Shown here one piece after another: positions 36,300 to 47,000 of a stretch of DNA of 64,000 nt. A model generated the notes under the pieces. The model saw only the letters and a list, made by a program, of their open reading frames with translations, was not told the DNA's origin and did not search any database. The stretch's first letter is position 1; every line of letters starts with the position of its first letter. The position numbers and the translations under genes are program-made. Origin of the DNA: Pisaster brevispinus (lineage: Eukaryota; Echinodermata; Asteroidea; Forcipulatida; Asteriidae); contig JAMKCF010000006.1 of NCBI GenBank assembly GCA_023634235.1, positions 11,251,751 to 11,315,750 on the forward strand, in the 5' to 3' direction.

Positions 36300-36350
36300 A
36301 CCATAGTCCTTCAACTACAGCGGTGCTGACAACCGAGGTCATCTTTGCCA
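36300..36350. repeat. About 50-bp repeat shared with 35118-35166
   Basis: CATAGTCCTTCAACTACAGC + GGTGCTGACAAC and GAGGTCATCTTTG occur at both places with about one mismatch, 1.2 kb apart. The surrounding sequences differ. Confidence 0.8.
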
Positions 36351-38581
36351 TGTCTGTGTGTGAAAACTTGTGTGTGAAAAGAGGCTGCAACCAACCTCCA
36401 CTTTCACCCGTTATTGTACCTTACTTGGGTTAATATTTCCGTCATAATGAATGCAAAAGTGGAGGCCGGATTCGGCTTCTTTTCCAAACATTTTGCCCTA
36501 CCTTGCACTGAGTTTCAATAACAAAACCAAAATATTAAATTTGTATGCTTTTTTTTATTGTAAACATGTATTTAATGCACTCACAAAAAATCATTATGCA
36601 GACTGATTTCAACTGAATTCTATACAGCAGTCAACATTGAGAATTTTCATTATTTATTGTAGAATTGGGTGAATTATATTTACTATAATAAATATTATTT
36701 CTTTCTTTTTTACGGCAAAGTATACCATTAGTTTTTAGAACCGTTTGATTGTTGTATCCTATCACAATCTGAAAAGTGTTTCATGCAGAATTGTATAGGA
36801 ACAGATTGAAATGTTTCTGAAACCCTCGCTCTTAAACCACATTCCTTTACAATACATTATCAAATTTGAAAACAGTTGAGCTCTTTGACAGACATGACAG
36901 AGTAGCGAGTGTCTGCTATCCCCAAGGCTTTTCTGTGTAATCAAGTGAAGTTAGCCTAACAAAACACTACAGTTATCATTGACACTTAGTTACTATTAAC
37001 ACTAAACAACACTTAACACTCCGAGTTACACTTTATCATCACAATCAATCTCAGCCAATAACATACTCAAGTCAGAATGTCAGTTATCACACATTTTGAG
37101 TCAAAGCAAAATTATGTGTACAGTATACATCACATATACATCTATTGTCTAGATGCAAAAGAAAAGTTTTAAGAATATAATGAAATATGAGACAAGATGA
37201 GTACAGTAAGTGCCTACTATTAGGGCTGCCAACATTTGCATACTTGCAATCAGGGAGATTTTGTGCAACAATTTCAGGGATTATATTTAAAGTTAAATTC
37301 AACATAAATAGGGAACAAGTTTCCATCAGAACATGGATAATTTGTTTGTTTTCAGGGAACTTTCTGCAGAATCTGGGATAGTTGGTAGCTCTGCTGTACT
37401 ATGGCAGTGTATAGTTTGCCGGCACTAAACATACAGTGACTGTTTTGGGGGACTTTATCTCCTTTTAAAAATATACCCTCTCAGGATCCACAAATCAGAA
37501 ACAAGAAAAAGTAGCCTATTGTATATGCAATAGTAATTTACTATTGATTTGTAGGAATAAAGTTTTAACATGATTAACAAAAGAAGAATATTCCTATATT
37601 GGGATGACTACAATTATAAAATAATACTGGGGAGCGATTCCATTGGGCAACTCGGCAGTGGTCGAAAACCGCTGAATTTCAACCTAACACTTAAAATTAA
37701 CAATACATTACTATTTATTAAATATGTTGGCTACTTAAGTTTGAATTGTGTACTGTATGCGCCAAACATTCCAAAGTGGGCCTACAAAATCTGCCAGCTT
37801 TTTAATAAATAGCGCTTACGAAAACTTAGTCGGTACCGGCATTATCTACACTAAAGTAAACAGTACACACTGGGACTGTACACTAGACACTAGTCCTCTA
37901 CAAACAATGCCATTCATTAATATTGTAGGGCCCAGTATTAATCATAGTTTGTACTGTGCTTGAATAACGTTACACTATACAGCTAGCTGGACATGCTGAT
38001 GATGCTGGAAGAGTCAGGCATGTCCTTATGATAGATGTCTCACAGACAGTGACACTGACAGAGTCACACTCACAGTCATTCACAGGCGGGGGGGGGGGGG
38101 GGGGGGGTTCTTTCGCTCCCCCAAAAATACAACATTTTAGACATGTACATGTAAGAACGGGTTTTAACCAAACTTACCAAACCAAAGAAAACGTCTGCAC
38201 TCTTGTTATGTTCAAGATGTAAACACTGCTACATGAATAAAATCAGACCCGTTCCTCGGTTAATTTCTTGCAACGTTCACACATCACCCTTTCTCAAGTT
38301 CAGCAAGCAGTGGGTGTCAAGTCTCGATAAACCTTTTCTTTCTTGTCAAATTTATTGTCATCATGCAATCAATGCATAATGTAGTTAAAACGCGTGGTAA
38401 CTTTTCATACCCTACCGTATTTCAGGTATGTACAGGTTAGGTACAAGACCGTTTAAAGATCAAGTCAAGCTAAAAGGCAATAGAGGGCGCTATTTGTATC
38501 GGATGGTCCTAGCCAGAGGGCGTGTCATGAAAATTATTTTTAAGAATAAAAACTAATACTAAGTAATAGCAATCTCTGTTT
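36351..38581. other. Non-coding spacer with poly-G tract
   Basis: No exon supported. A run of about twenty G interrupts 38087-38107. The frame at 37570-37812 is open for 80 codons but shows no family feature. Confidence 0.5.
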
Positions 38582-38917
38582 CAAGGGCGTCGATGGGTGG
38601 GGGACGGGGGGACATGTCCCCCTCACTTTTTAGACTGGAGGGGACAGCATATCAGATGTCCCCCCTTTTTGATTGACTGTTCATTAGAAATATGCAACAA
38701 AATATAAAAATATACACCATTTTCTTGATTTAATATTTTCATTACAATTTTTGTTCAAATAAAATAATAGCAAACAAATGGTGAAATGTTTTTTTCATTT
38801 TTATCTTTTTTTCTGATGGACCACGCGCAGAATGGTATTTTGGGCCTACTATGGTAGTATTTTTTCAAGACTTGCTCGCCCGTCCCCCCTACTTTTCAGT
38901 AGCGATCGACGCCCTTG
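38582..38917. mobile_element. MITE with 13-bp perfect terminal inverted repeats
   Basis: CAAGGGCGTCGAT and ATCGACGCCCTTG bound a 336-base element. The flanks are TCTGTTT and TCTGTTA, an imperfect target duplication. Subterminal inverse blocks (GACATGTCCCCC, ACTTTTTAG / CTACTTTTCAGTAG) continue the symmetry. The middle is AT-rich without an ORF. Confidence 0.8.
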
Positions 38918-40400
38918 TCTGTTATGATACACATACAGGACGATACGTTAGTTATAATAAATAGAACTTGACGCACACAAGAAATTGAATTTATTCCAGT
39001 TGAATGGTAAAGTAAAACTCATGATAATGGGGTAGGGCCCCCTACCCAGTTATTTGGGGAGGTGGGGGAACGCGACTTTGATAATAATAGAAGGAAAGTT
39101 CACTCAGGGCTGGTCGACCCTGTCTCTTATCCCTAAAAACAATACTTTAGTGTTCTCTTCCATTTGATTTTGCCTCTTGGGAAATAAACAAAAGAAGATG
39201 ATGGAAAACAACTTGACGGGATTTCAGAAAAATTATATAATGCAGAGCTTGTGATAGCCACTGGACGAAAAGGCAAAGTGTCAATATGCTGCTGCCTGTT
39301 GTTGTATGCGTGAGTTCAACGGAGAACGCATCTGCCCCCCCCCCACCACCACCACCACCACCACCACCACCACAGTGATTTAGAACTCAGTTTACGCGTC
39401 AGTTTGACCCATTTCTAGGTTTTGACACAGATTCCGGGGCATACTCACTCAGATGAATGGGTCGGCCGCCACGCGGGGGACGGAATCCAGGTCAATTCTG
39501 ACCCAGGAGTTTCTACAAAACAATTGCAAGCTCCTTCCTTGGCACAGTCAGAATGTGTACTTTTGGTGTGAAGCTATAATTATGCTATGAAGCAGGGGCG
39601 AAAAGCCAATTTTTCGAAAAGTACCATTACATTTTGAGCACTGACATTTTTAGAAAGAAAAACAGAACCCATGCATTTCTTTGCAATGTTTTGGGCCAGC
39701 ATTGAGAAATTCCCCCACCATGTTTTCAAGGAGTGCCGTTAGCTTGTTCAACCGCTTCTCTGCCAAAGGGTGGTGCATATTTCATGTGCTTTATGACAAT
39801 TCAGATACTATTTTTCTTTGAAAATAAAAACATTTCGAATTGTGTTACAACACGGTATAGATGACACCCTAAAAAATAAAGATGATGGCGATTTCTATCT
39901 CCTATATACTTTCCTTTATTCAAATTTTTTTTTATTGAATGACTTCCTGGAGAACTTTAACACTCCTGTAAAATCCATTGTCCGGAACAAAACACGTTAC
40001 AAAAAATTAATGCAAACTTATGACCGATGGGAGACTTTTTGGACGGTACATTCGTCCACTCACCGGTCTTTTTCTATTCTCGTCGCCGAGAGGTACAGAA
40101 AAGGATCGGTGGGTGGGACGCCTGTTATCCCAAACAAAAAAGCCATTGCTGGGGTGGGGGAGGGAGGGGGTGAACAACTGAATACTTCCACATAAGGAAC
40201 ATGACCATAGAGCCATGCTCACAATTTTTAGCCAACACTGTAGAAATTTGTTGCTCAAAACCTTTGGAGAATTAAAAAGACAAAATACACACGTCTGCCA
40301 TTACAAAATTAATGACGCCTCATGAGAATGGTTCAGCAAACAATACTCGCTTATAAATTAATGAAAAAAATATGAATATTAACCAACCAGTCATAGACTT
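38918..40400. other. Non-coding spacer
   Basis: The longest open frame (39818-40195, plus strand) is compositionally plausible but has no recognisable domain, no conserved block and no clear splice context. It is not annotated as a gene. Confidence 0.45.
39330..39375. repeat. Poly-C followed by (CCA)n
   Basis: A C run passes into about ten CCA triplets. Confidence 0.95.
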
Positions 40401-40429
40401 GAACCTTTGAACTACTTTTTGTAGTTGGA

Positions 40430-41950
40430 TGCTGCGCACCCCATCACACCTAGTCCCGGAAAGCAAGCCTGCCTGGTACGGGATGGAACATCATTGTTAT
40501 GATTTCTATATGGTGACGTAGGCGCGCCTACTCTCGGAAATGACGCGGGACTTCACTTGTATCTCCTGCGAGAGAATGCTAATTTTTGATAGACTGTTTT
40601 CGGTTTTACTTTCGCGAGTAGTGGAATAGGCTTATAGGATGTGGTGGTCACAGCTAATTTTTGACTTTCCTTAGTCGAGGACCACACCGACACATCATGT
40701 AAATTACACTCTATGTAATGTTTCTAGTGTGATTACTTTAACCCCAAGCTAGCTGTTGAGTCTCGTATCGAGCAAGGACAAACTATAGTTGAGGGAATGG
40801 CTCCTGGAAGTTCACCCTCATACCTTACTCTAAACAAATCTTTTTGTTTCCATCCTTTAGAATCTCAATTACACCATAGCGCCAATCAATTCGACACATG
40901 GCAAAGAAATGCCTCGAAAATTATTGCGACTTCGTTGTCTTATTCAAAGAAAACAATTCGCATTTCAAATCGCCATCGACAACAGGGGTGGGGGTGGGGG
41001 TGGGGGAGGGAGTAAATCTCACTCGTGAGTTTTCAACTCCTCTGACAAAACTTTCAGAGACCATTTTATAGGCCTACCACACTTTTTTACGGGTTCTCTC
41101 CCCACACCAGGCAATTATTGAACTGTTGTCATACTCATTAGGATTTCCCTTCCACCTCCGCAACTGTAAAATCCCTGGAAAATCTATGCGGAAAATCCCC
41201 CATGGTTAGTGTCAAGCCACAGCGGGCCAATCACAACAGGGGTGACGGCAAGCACGCCCCACCCCGTGACGTAAATGCAGACAGCAAGCTTGACAAATAC
41301 CGAGGCGGACGTGACAATAGCGTGGGTAGGGGAAGCTGTAGAACTCACTGATCAAGTAGACATTAATAGAAACCCGCGTAAAATTGATGTAAACTTCATG
41401 GGAAGCACAGGTTTGTGAAACATTTTCATCGTTTTTGTACACAGGGGACGTATTGGAGGCGATCTGCTGCGAGGAAGGAGTGAAACCAGCGCATTTCCAG
41501 GTATTTGGGGCCATAAAATAATGATAGAATCACACTACCCCAGCCTTGGCTTTTGTTTGAAGTACTACTATTAGTACAACAAGGAGACACAGACCGTGTG
41601 AGAGGGTTTTTTGTACTGGGGCTACGTTACAGTGTGCCGCGTCAATGCACACACATCACTGTGTGATGGACTACGGGGCACACGCACGAGACAATCCAAG
41701 GGACATGTCCACAGATCAGCGCTAATTTCGTCGGTTTTCTGTCATATTTCTCACAGTTTTGAACACTGTAATGCTCTTGGATATCCAATAACTCAACCGT
41801 GAAATCTCTGGTAGTTGTTGATCGTTAAAGATGGGAAAAGATGGCCGTTAAAAAGAGTGATCCATTGTCGTATTTTGGTCGTCGACATGTGCGGATACAA
41901 AGTGCGCATATTGTCTTCGAAAGCGTTGCTTCTGAGTGGTACGTCATCTA
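40430..41950. promoter_or_regulatory. Candidate promoter region of NAB (and possibly APC)
   Basis: CpG is visibly more frequent here than elsewhere. Notable sites are the 14-bp palindrome GTAGGCGCGCCTAC (40518-40531), a G-rich run of four or more G-blocks (40985-41010), GC-box-like CGCCCCACCCCG next to GTGACGTAA (41250-41270), and AAAGATGGCCGTTAAA near 41838. NAB's first coding exon is preceded by a splice acceptor, so an untranslated exon must lie upstream, and this is the best candidate interval. The exact start site cannot be read from the sequence. Confidence 0.3.
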
Positions 41951-42309
41951 GTTGGTGCTGCATATTTAACAGGAATTGAATAAAAATGAGTTACTATGAA
42001 TAACTTAGCTTTATTTCGCTGTGGCAAAACGGAGTTGTTTGATTAATTTAATTAGTTTATTTTATTAAAGTGGTCTTTTTTTTTTTAAAACAACATTTTT
42101 AGCTCTGTTTATTTTTTATTGCTCATTTTCTCAGACTCGGAACTCTAAAAAAAAAAAAAATAAAAAAATAAATGCTCAGCAACCCCACACTACAAAACAG
42201 CTGTAAACTAGTTATATATAGTATAACTGAAAACTGTATTTTTGTCTGGTTACCTAACTTATCTTGTAAGCAAATTTGCCTTGTCCCTAACTAATTTTGT
42301 TTTGCTTAA

Positions 42310-42700
42310 AGGTAGGGTCATACACTTTGATAACGATCCTGAAAAAAAAGAGTTGTTCAATTTCTGTGGGAAAAAGTGTACTTGTGTCAAAAGATGGTAA
42401 TGGCAGTAAGCATCCTGCAAAATGATTTCGTCTGAAACGCCCCCATTGATGAGAAGTCAATAAAAGTGTGTTGAAAAAAATTTAATCTTCAACACTCACC
42501 TTAAGACACATATCTGTTTCTCATTACAAAATGTTTGGATACGTACGTTTGAGAAATGAATAAAACAACTAGTTTTGATCTCACAAGTCCAAAACCTGAT
42601 GTTTGAAAACAGTGAAAACATATCATGAGATTTTTCGCTATTTTCTTGTGACTCCAAATCAGTTGAGCTTAAAGTTTCACAGGTTTGTTACTTCATGTTT
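42310..42700. mobile_element. TTAAAGGTA family element (copy)
   Basis: Starts TTAAAGGTAGGGTCATACAC and contains AAAGATGGTAATGGCAGTAA, GATTTCGTCTGAAACGCCCC, blocks that appear inverted at 12900-13035. Confidence 0.6.
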
Positions 42701-42899
42701 TGTATGCAGGGTTTGCTCTTAACTTTTTCAGTGACTTACCAGCAGAACCAGTTACTTAGCTTGTTGTTTCAGGAGTCCGTCGGCTTTTTCAGCAGTCCAT
42801 ATTTTTAATGAAAAATAGGGATGCTTTTCAATAGTGAACCAGCCAGCTGGACCAATTGGAGAGAATTCTTACTGGTCCTCTGGTGTTTTAAGTGGCATT

Positions 42900-43180
42900 T
42901 GGCCAGCGGATAACTGTTAAAGAAGAATGCTGTCATGTATAATGTTGGGTCTCATAAAGTGCGGATGCTGGTCTTTGAATGGTGTCCTTGTGCTTTAAGC
43001 TTAATTGTTCAAATCAAAAGATGTAAAAAAAAAAATGGACTGGTACCAATTATCATGATTTTTTTACTATTGTATTCCCGTTTCATTTTAATTATTGTAC
43101 GTTCTTCTTTGTTTTAGCACCTTGAGCACTTTTGTGGAGTTGTGTGCTTTATAAGTTTTCATTTCTATTATTTCTTTTAT
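42900..43180 (+). repeat. LINE 3' end (CR1/L2-like)
   Basis: T-rich 3' sequence ending CACCTTGAGCACTTTTGTGG and GTGTGCTTTATAAGTTTTCA before an AT-rich tail. This order (CCTTGAGC...TGTGCTATATAA + tail) is typical of L2-like elements. It lies just upstream of NAB exon 1. Confidence 0.6.
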
Positions 43181-43311
43181 TATTAATGGCCCTATGAGTT
43201 TAGTCTCCAGACTCTACCTAGTCGCAATGATTGGAGGGTTATGGTGCAGTCCGGTTGGAGAATCTCGTTTCATGTGTTTTTTCATCTGATTATTGTTTCA
43301 GGTTGCCAAGA

Positions 43312-44076
43312 ATGGCTGCTCATCCAGTAACCCTAAACAACCCATCTGAGTACCAACTTTATCATGTCCTTGAGCGAGCCAATCTTCTGGGCTACTTCAA
43401 CACTTTCATCCAGCAGGGTGGAGATGATGTCAATCAATTATGTGAGGCCTCCGAAGAGGAATTCTTAGAGATTTTGTCGTTGGTTGGCATGGCGACGAAA
43501 CCTTTACACATACGCCGTCTGCAGAAGGCGCTTCAGGAATGGGCCCAGGAGAATAATGTTGCTTTCCATCCCACCCAGTCTAGTAGCCAGTCTCAGATGA
43601 ACAATATGGGGTATGCCCAGTCGCTTAGTCTGCAACCACATAACAGCCCCATGGCGATGGGGACGCAGTGGGGGCACACTCAATCGACGACTCATCAATG
43701 GAATGCAGGGCAGCCGTTAGAGAGTGAGTCCACCACCTCAAAGCTCCCAAACGAGCCATCATCCAGTTCATCCTTCACCCCGCAAAGTATGTCACCCCGT
43801 TCCAATCAGTCTTCCCAGGAGGGCAAGGGATCTGGTTCTGAAGAGTACACGGACCCTCGCACGTTGAGACGAGTTGCCCAACGTCTCATGGTGGCTCATA
43901 CCCCATTACCTATTGCACAGACGAGTCAGAACAAGAAACTCTTCAGCAACGTCCAGCATGTCCTAGAGATGTCCAGTGATCATCCAAAGCGATTGGAAGA
44001 GATTCAGAAGTGGGCTCCCATATATGGACGGTTTGACTCCAAGCGGAAAGACGACAAACCCCTCACGGTCCATGAG
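43312..44076 (+). CDS. NAB1: NAB coding exon 1 (residues 1-255; NCD1 and first half of NCD2)
   Basis: The exon proper starts at 43302 after the acceptor and includes ten leader bases. NCD1 is followed by a low-complexity Q/S/N/P linker (residues about 90-180), then TLRRVAQRL opens NCD2. It ends DKPLTVHE before GTATGT, phase 0. The upstream in-frame Met at 43231 lies in the intron. Confidence 0.95.
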
Positions 44077-47000
44077 GTATGTTTTTAAAAGATAAGATCT
44101 ACTAATGCTATGGGTATTTGGGTATTGCATTGTTGCAAGCCTTGTATGATGTCCTTGAAGGAGCAACAAGGGTTTCCTTTCTTAAAGTCCTGGGCTTTAT
44201 CTTTTGAGAGGGCAAGGCCTCTGTGACCTCTGTTTAATACCAGTCCTGCTCTTTTTTGTGTATTCTATCAGAATGTTTCAATGGGCACCCCTGCAAAAGC
44301 TGATGGTTTAATCTGATAGCTGTAATTCAGGATTTACAGGCTGACATTTCACTTTTGAGACAGCAAGGCCATTTTAGTCTTGCAAAGGGCACTTCCAAAT
44401 GGAAAATCTCAAAGTCTGTGAAAAACTCATGAAGAGGCACCAAGGTTAAGGCCAGGGCAACAGAGGCCATGGCCTCTGTGTAATTCCAGGCCTGGATTTA
44501 ACCCATTCATATTTAAAGGTCACACAATCAACTTTGTAAAAGTCTACCATTCATTATAGGCCTACAAATGAAGCTGACAATTTTCCAAAGTTTCTTATAT
44601 GACCCATATTAACCACTTCCATTCATTACGTAAGTTTCTTGTCATTCAAACTGTTGATTTGCTCCACCCAAACAAATACAGGTTGCGGTGAATGAAGCTG
44701 CCATCCAGCTCTGTTGCATCGATCCATTTTTACTGGTTCAAAGGGACAAGCTATTTCCATTGTCCAGACAAGTTGTGAGGGAAAGTGGTTATCAGTTCAA
44801 GCACGGCCACTCCAGGTATGTGGGCCGGAATTTAAACACCTCTTTGGTTGGTCCCTTGTCCCTTTCTTAAGCACTGGACTTCCCCTGGGTATTGAAGCCA
44901 GGTCTGAATTGGCTGGATCGCCATGCCAGCAAACACTGAGGTACAGGCCATTCTTGGCAACATCCTTAGCAACAGTCGTAGCCGTAGCTGTAGTCGCCAA
45001 TTCAGATACAGCCTACCAATTTTGACTTTGGATTCGGTTTACACAACTTCTAAAGCCACTGGTAAGAGCTGATTTAACTTAAACCTTTTACACAGCACCT
45101 GAACCAACATTTTTATGGTGCATACAATATAGTTTCATTGCACCGCTACAACAAACACTTTTAGCCAGCATTTGAATCCCACTTACAAAAAAAGGTCATA
45201 GGTTGATTCGATTTCAAATCCAGATTCTTACTAACCTTCGCAGGAACACCCAAAACAAAAACGAAGAAATGCACTAAAGTTTAATAATTTTTATGCCAAT
45301 CTCCATTCCGATTTACGATTCTTTTTATGTGTATACCATCTACATATACCTACAAGTCAGCGTTAAGAGTGAGATACCATTAAATGGGGACCGCTGTCAT
45401 GATCATAGCAGTCCTGTGGCTGTACATGGAATTCTAAACTTTAACCCAGTTACTGCAGGCTCGCCTGCTGGCGTCATATCACAATCAGTGCTGTCATTGT
45501 AAATAATTGTAATAATACGCAGTTCTTATATATAGCGCTTTGTCACACCTGGCATCTCAAAGTGCTCATTATTTTTTCTACAAGTTTTGCGGAGCTATGT
45601 TTGAAATATAAGACCCATTTGTTTACACAGCACCACTTATTAAACTGTTAACAAGGTGCTATGGGGCAATCTGCAGCCAACCATACCAGAAAATACTGCG
45701 GGGGAACCCCTTCTCTTAATGATTAGTGTACTGGGTTCTTTTACATGCATTACACAACACACATGACCTACAGCTTTACGTTATATACAAAGGACGAAGC
45801 AAAATTGGTTCAATTCAAGCACCTTGCTTAAGCACACAAGTGTCATGACCGGGACTCAAATTGTTGTACTGTGATGTGACGGCCAGCGTGCACACGTGTA
45901 GTAAACTGGGCTAGAGTTTATAATTCCATGTTCAACCACAAGCCTGCTGTGATCATGCTGACAGTCGCCCTTTACTGTGTTCATCAATGTAGCACAAGCC
46001 CATATCGCAGAACACGCTTTGACTGTAGTCCTTTATCCGCCAGGTCACTCAAACACAGCCAAACCAAAAATGAGGAAGGCAACGGAGGCAAATGTAAAAG
46101 AATCAAGCAGGAGCCCGGAGCTGGGATGTATCGGGAGTCTGACTCCACAGCTCCAAACCCAAGAACAGTCCAGGCAGAGATCCTGAAGCTTAGAAGAGAG
46201 GTATGGGAAAGATGGGTGTTAACAATTGACAAGCTGGCTGTATAAAGTGTAATACTTGTCAGTGTTATGCAAGGGATTATCTGATTGTAGTTGGAAAGAG
46301 TCAGGCTTGTTATTTCGTATTTTCATTTTGCAAAGGGCACTTTCGTAGGAAAACCTCCAGCTTCAGTGACAGCATCACAAGCTTACACCAGTGTACTGTT
46401 TCCAACAATACCCTTTATAACTAGCATGTGAATTTTTTGTCCTTTGGGGGTGGGGGGATTAACATAACTCCTTTCAAATGGTCTGAAACATCAAATAAGA
46501 GCCTTTAGACTCAATATAGCAAATTCCAACCCGTCAAGGAAGCCATCTGGAAGCCATCTGTCGAAGACAGGATTAATTACAGCTAGGAGTGGCTATAAGT
46601 CCAAGGCTAAGAGACTTTTGAAAAGGCACTAAGGCCAAGACCACACCATGAAGACAGATGCCATGGCTTCTGTATCCAAAGCCATCTTGTAAATTTTTTT
46701 TCGGCATCTCAGAACAGTACACTATTAAGACTATCAAGCTCACTGATTGAAAGGTCATACTACTGCCCGTGTACAGTATGCCTATGTCTCTTGACAAAAG
46801 AAAGTAGTCTCATTAAGTTCAGGTTGATATCAGAAAGCCAAATATCCTAAAGTCAATGGAGATGCAAACAAAAGAACAACAAATCTTCACAGTGTACTTG
46901 ACAAGATTACTGATAGGTTTCAAGGTGTTGCGGCAGAGTAATAACTGTTGAGTAAGTGTTGTATTTTTTGGTTGACAATTCTGGACAATAGGAAAGGATG

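Noticed and set aside
39818..40195. 125-codon open frame on the plus strand
   Set aside because: No recognisable domain, no splice context and a G-rich low-complexity end; it looks like chance.
43231..43311. Upstream in-frame Met extending the NAB reading frame by 27 codons
   Set aside because: The extension crosses a good splice acceptor (TTGTTTCAG at 43301) and has no similarity to NAB proteins; the Met at 43312 matches the family start.
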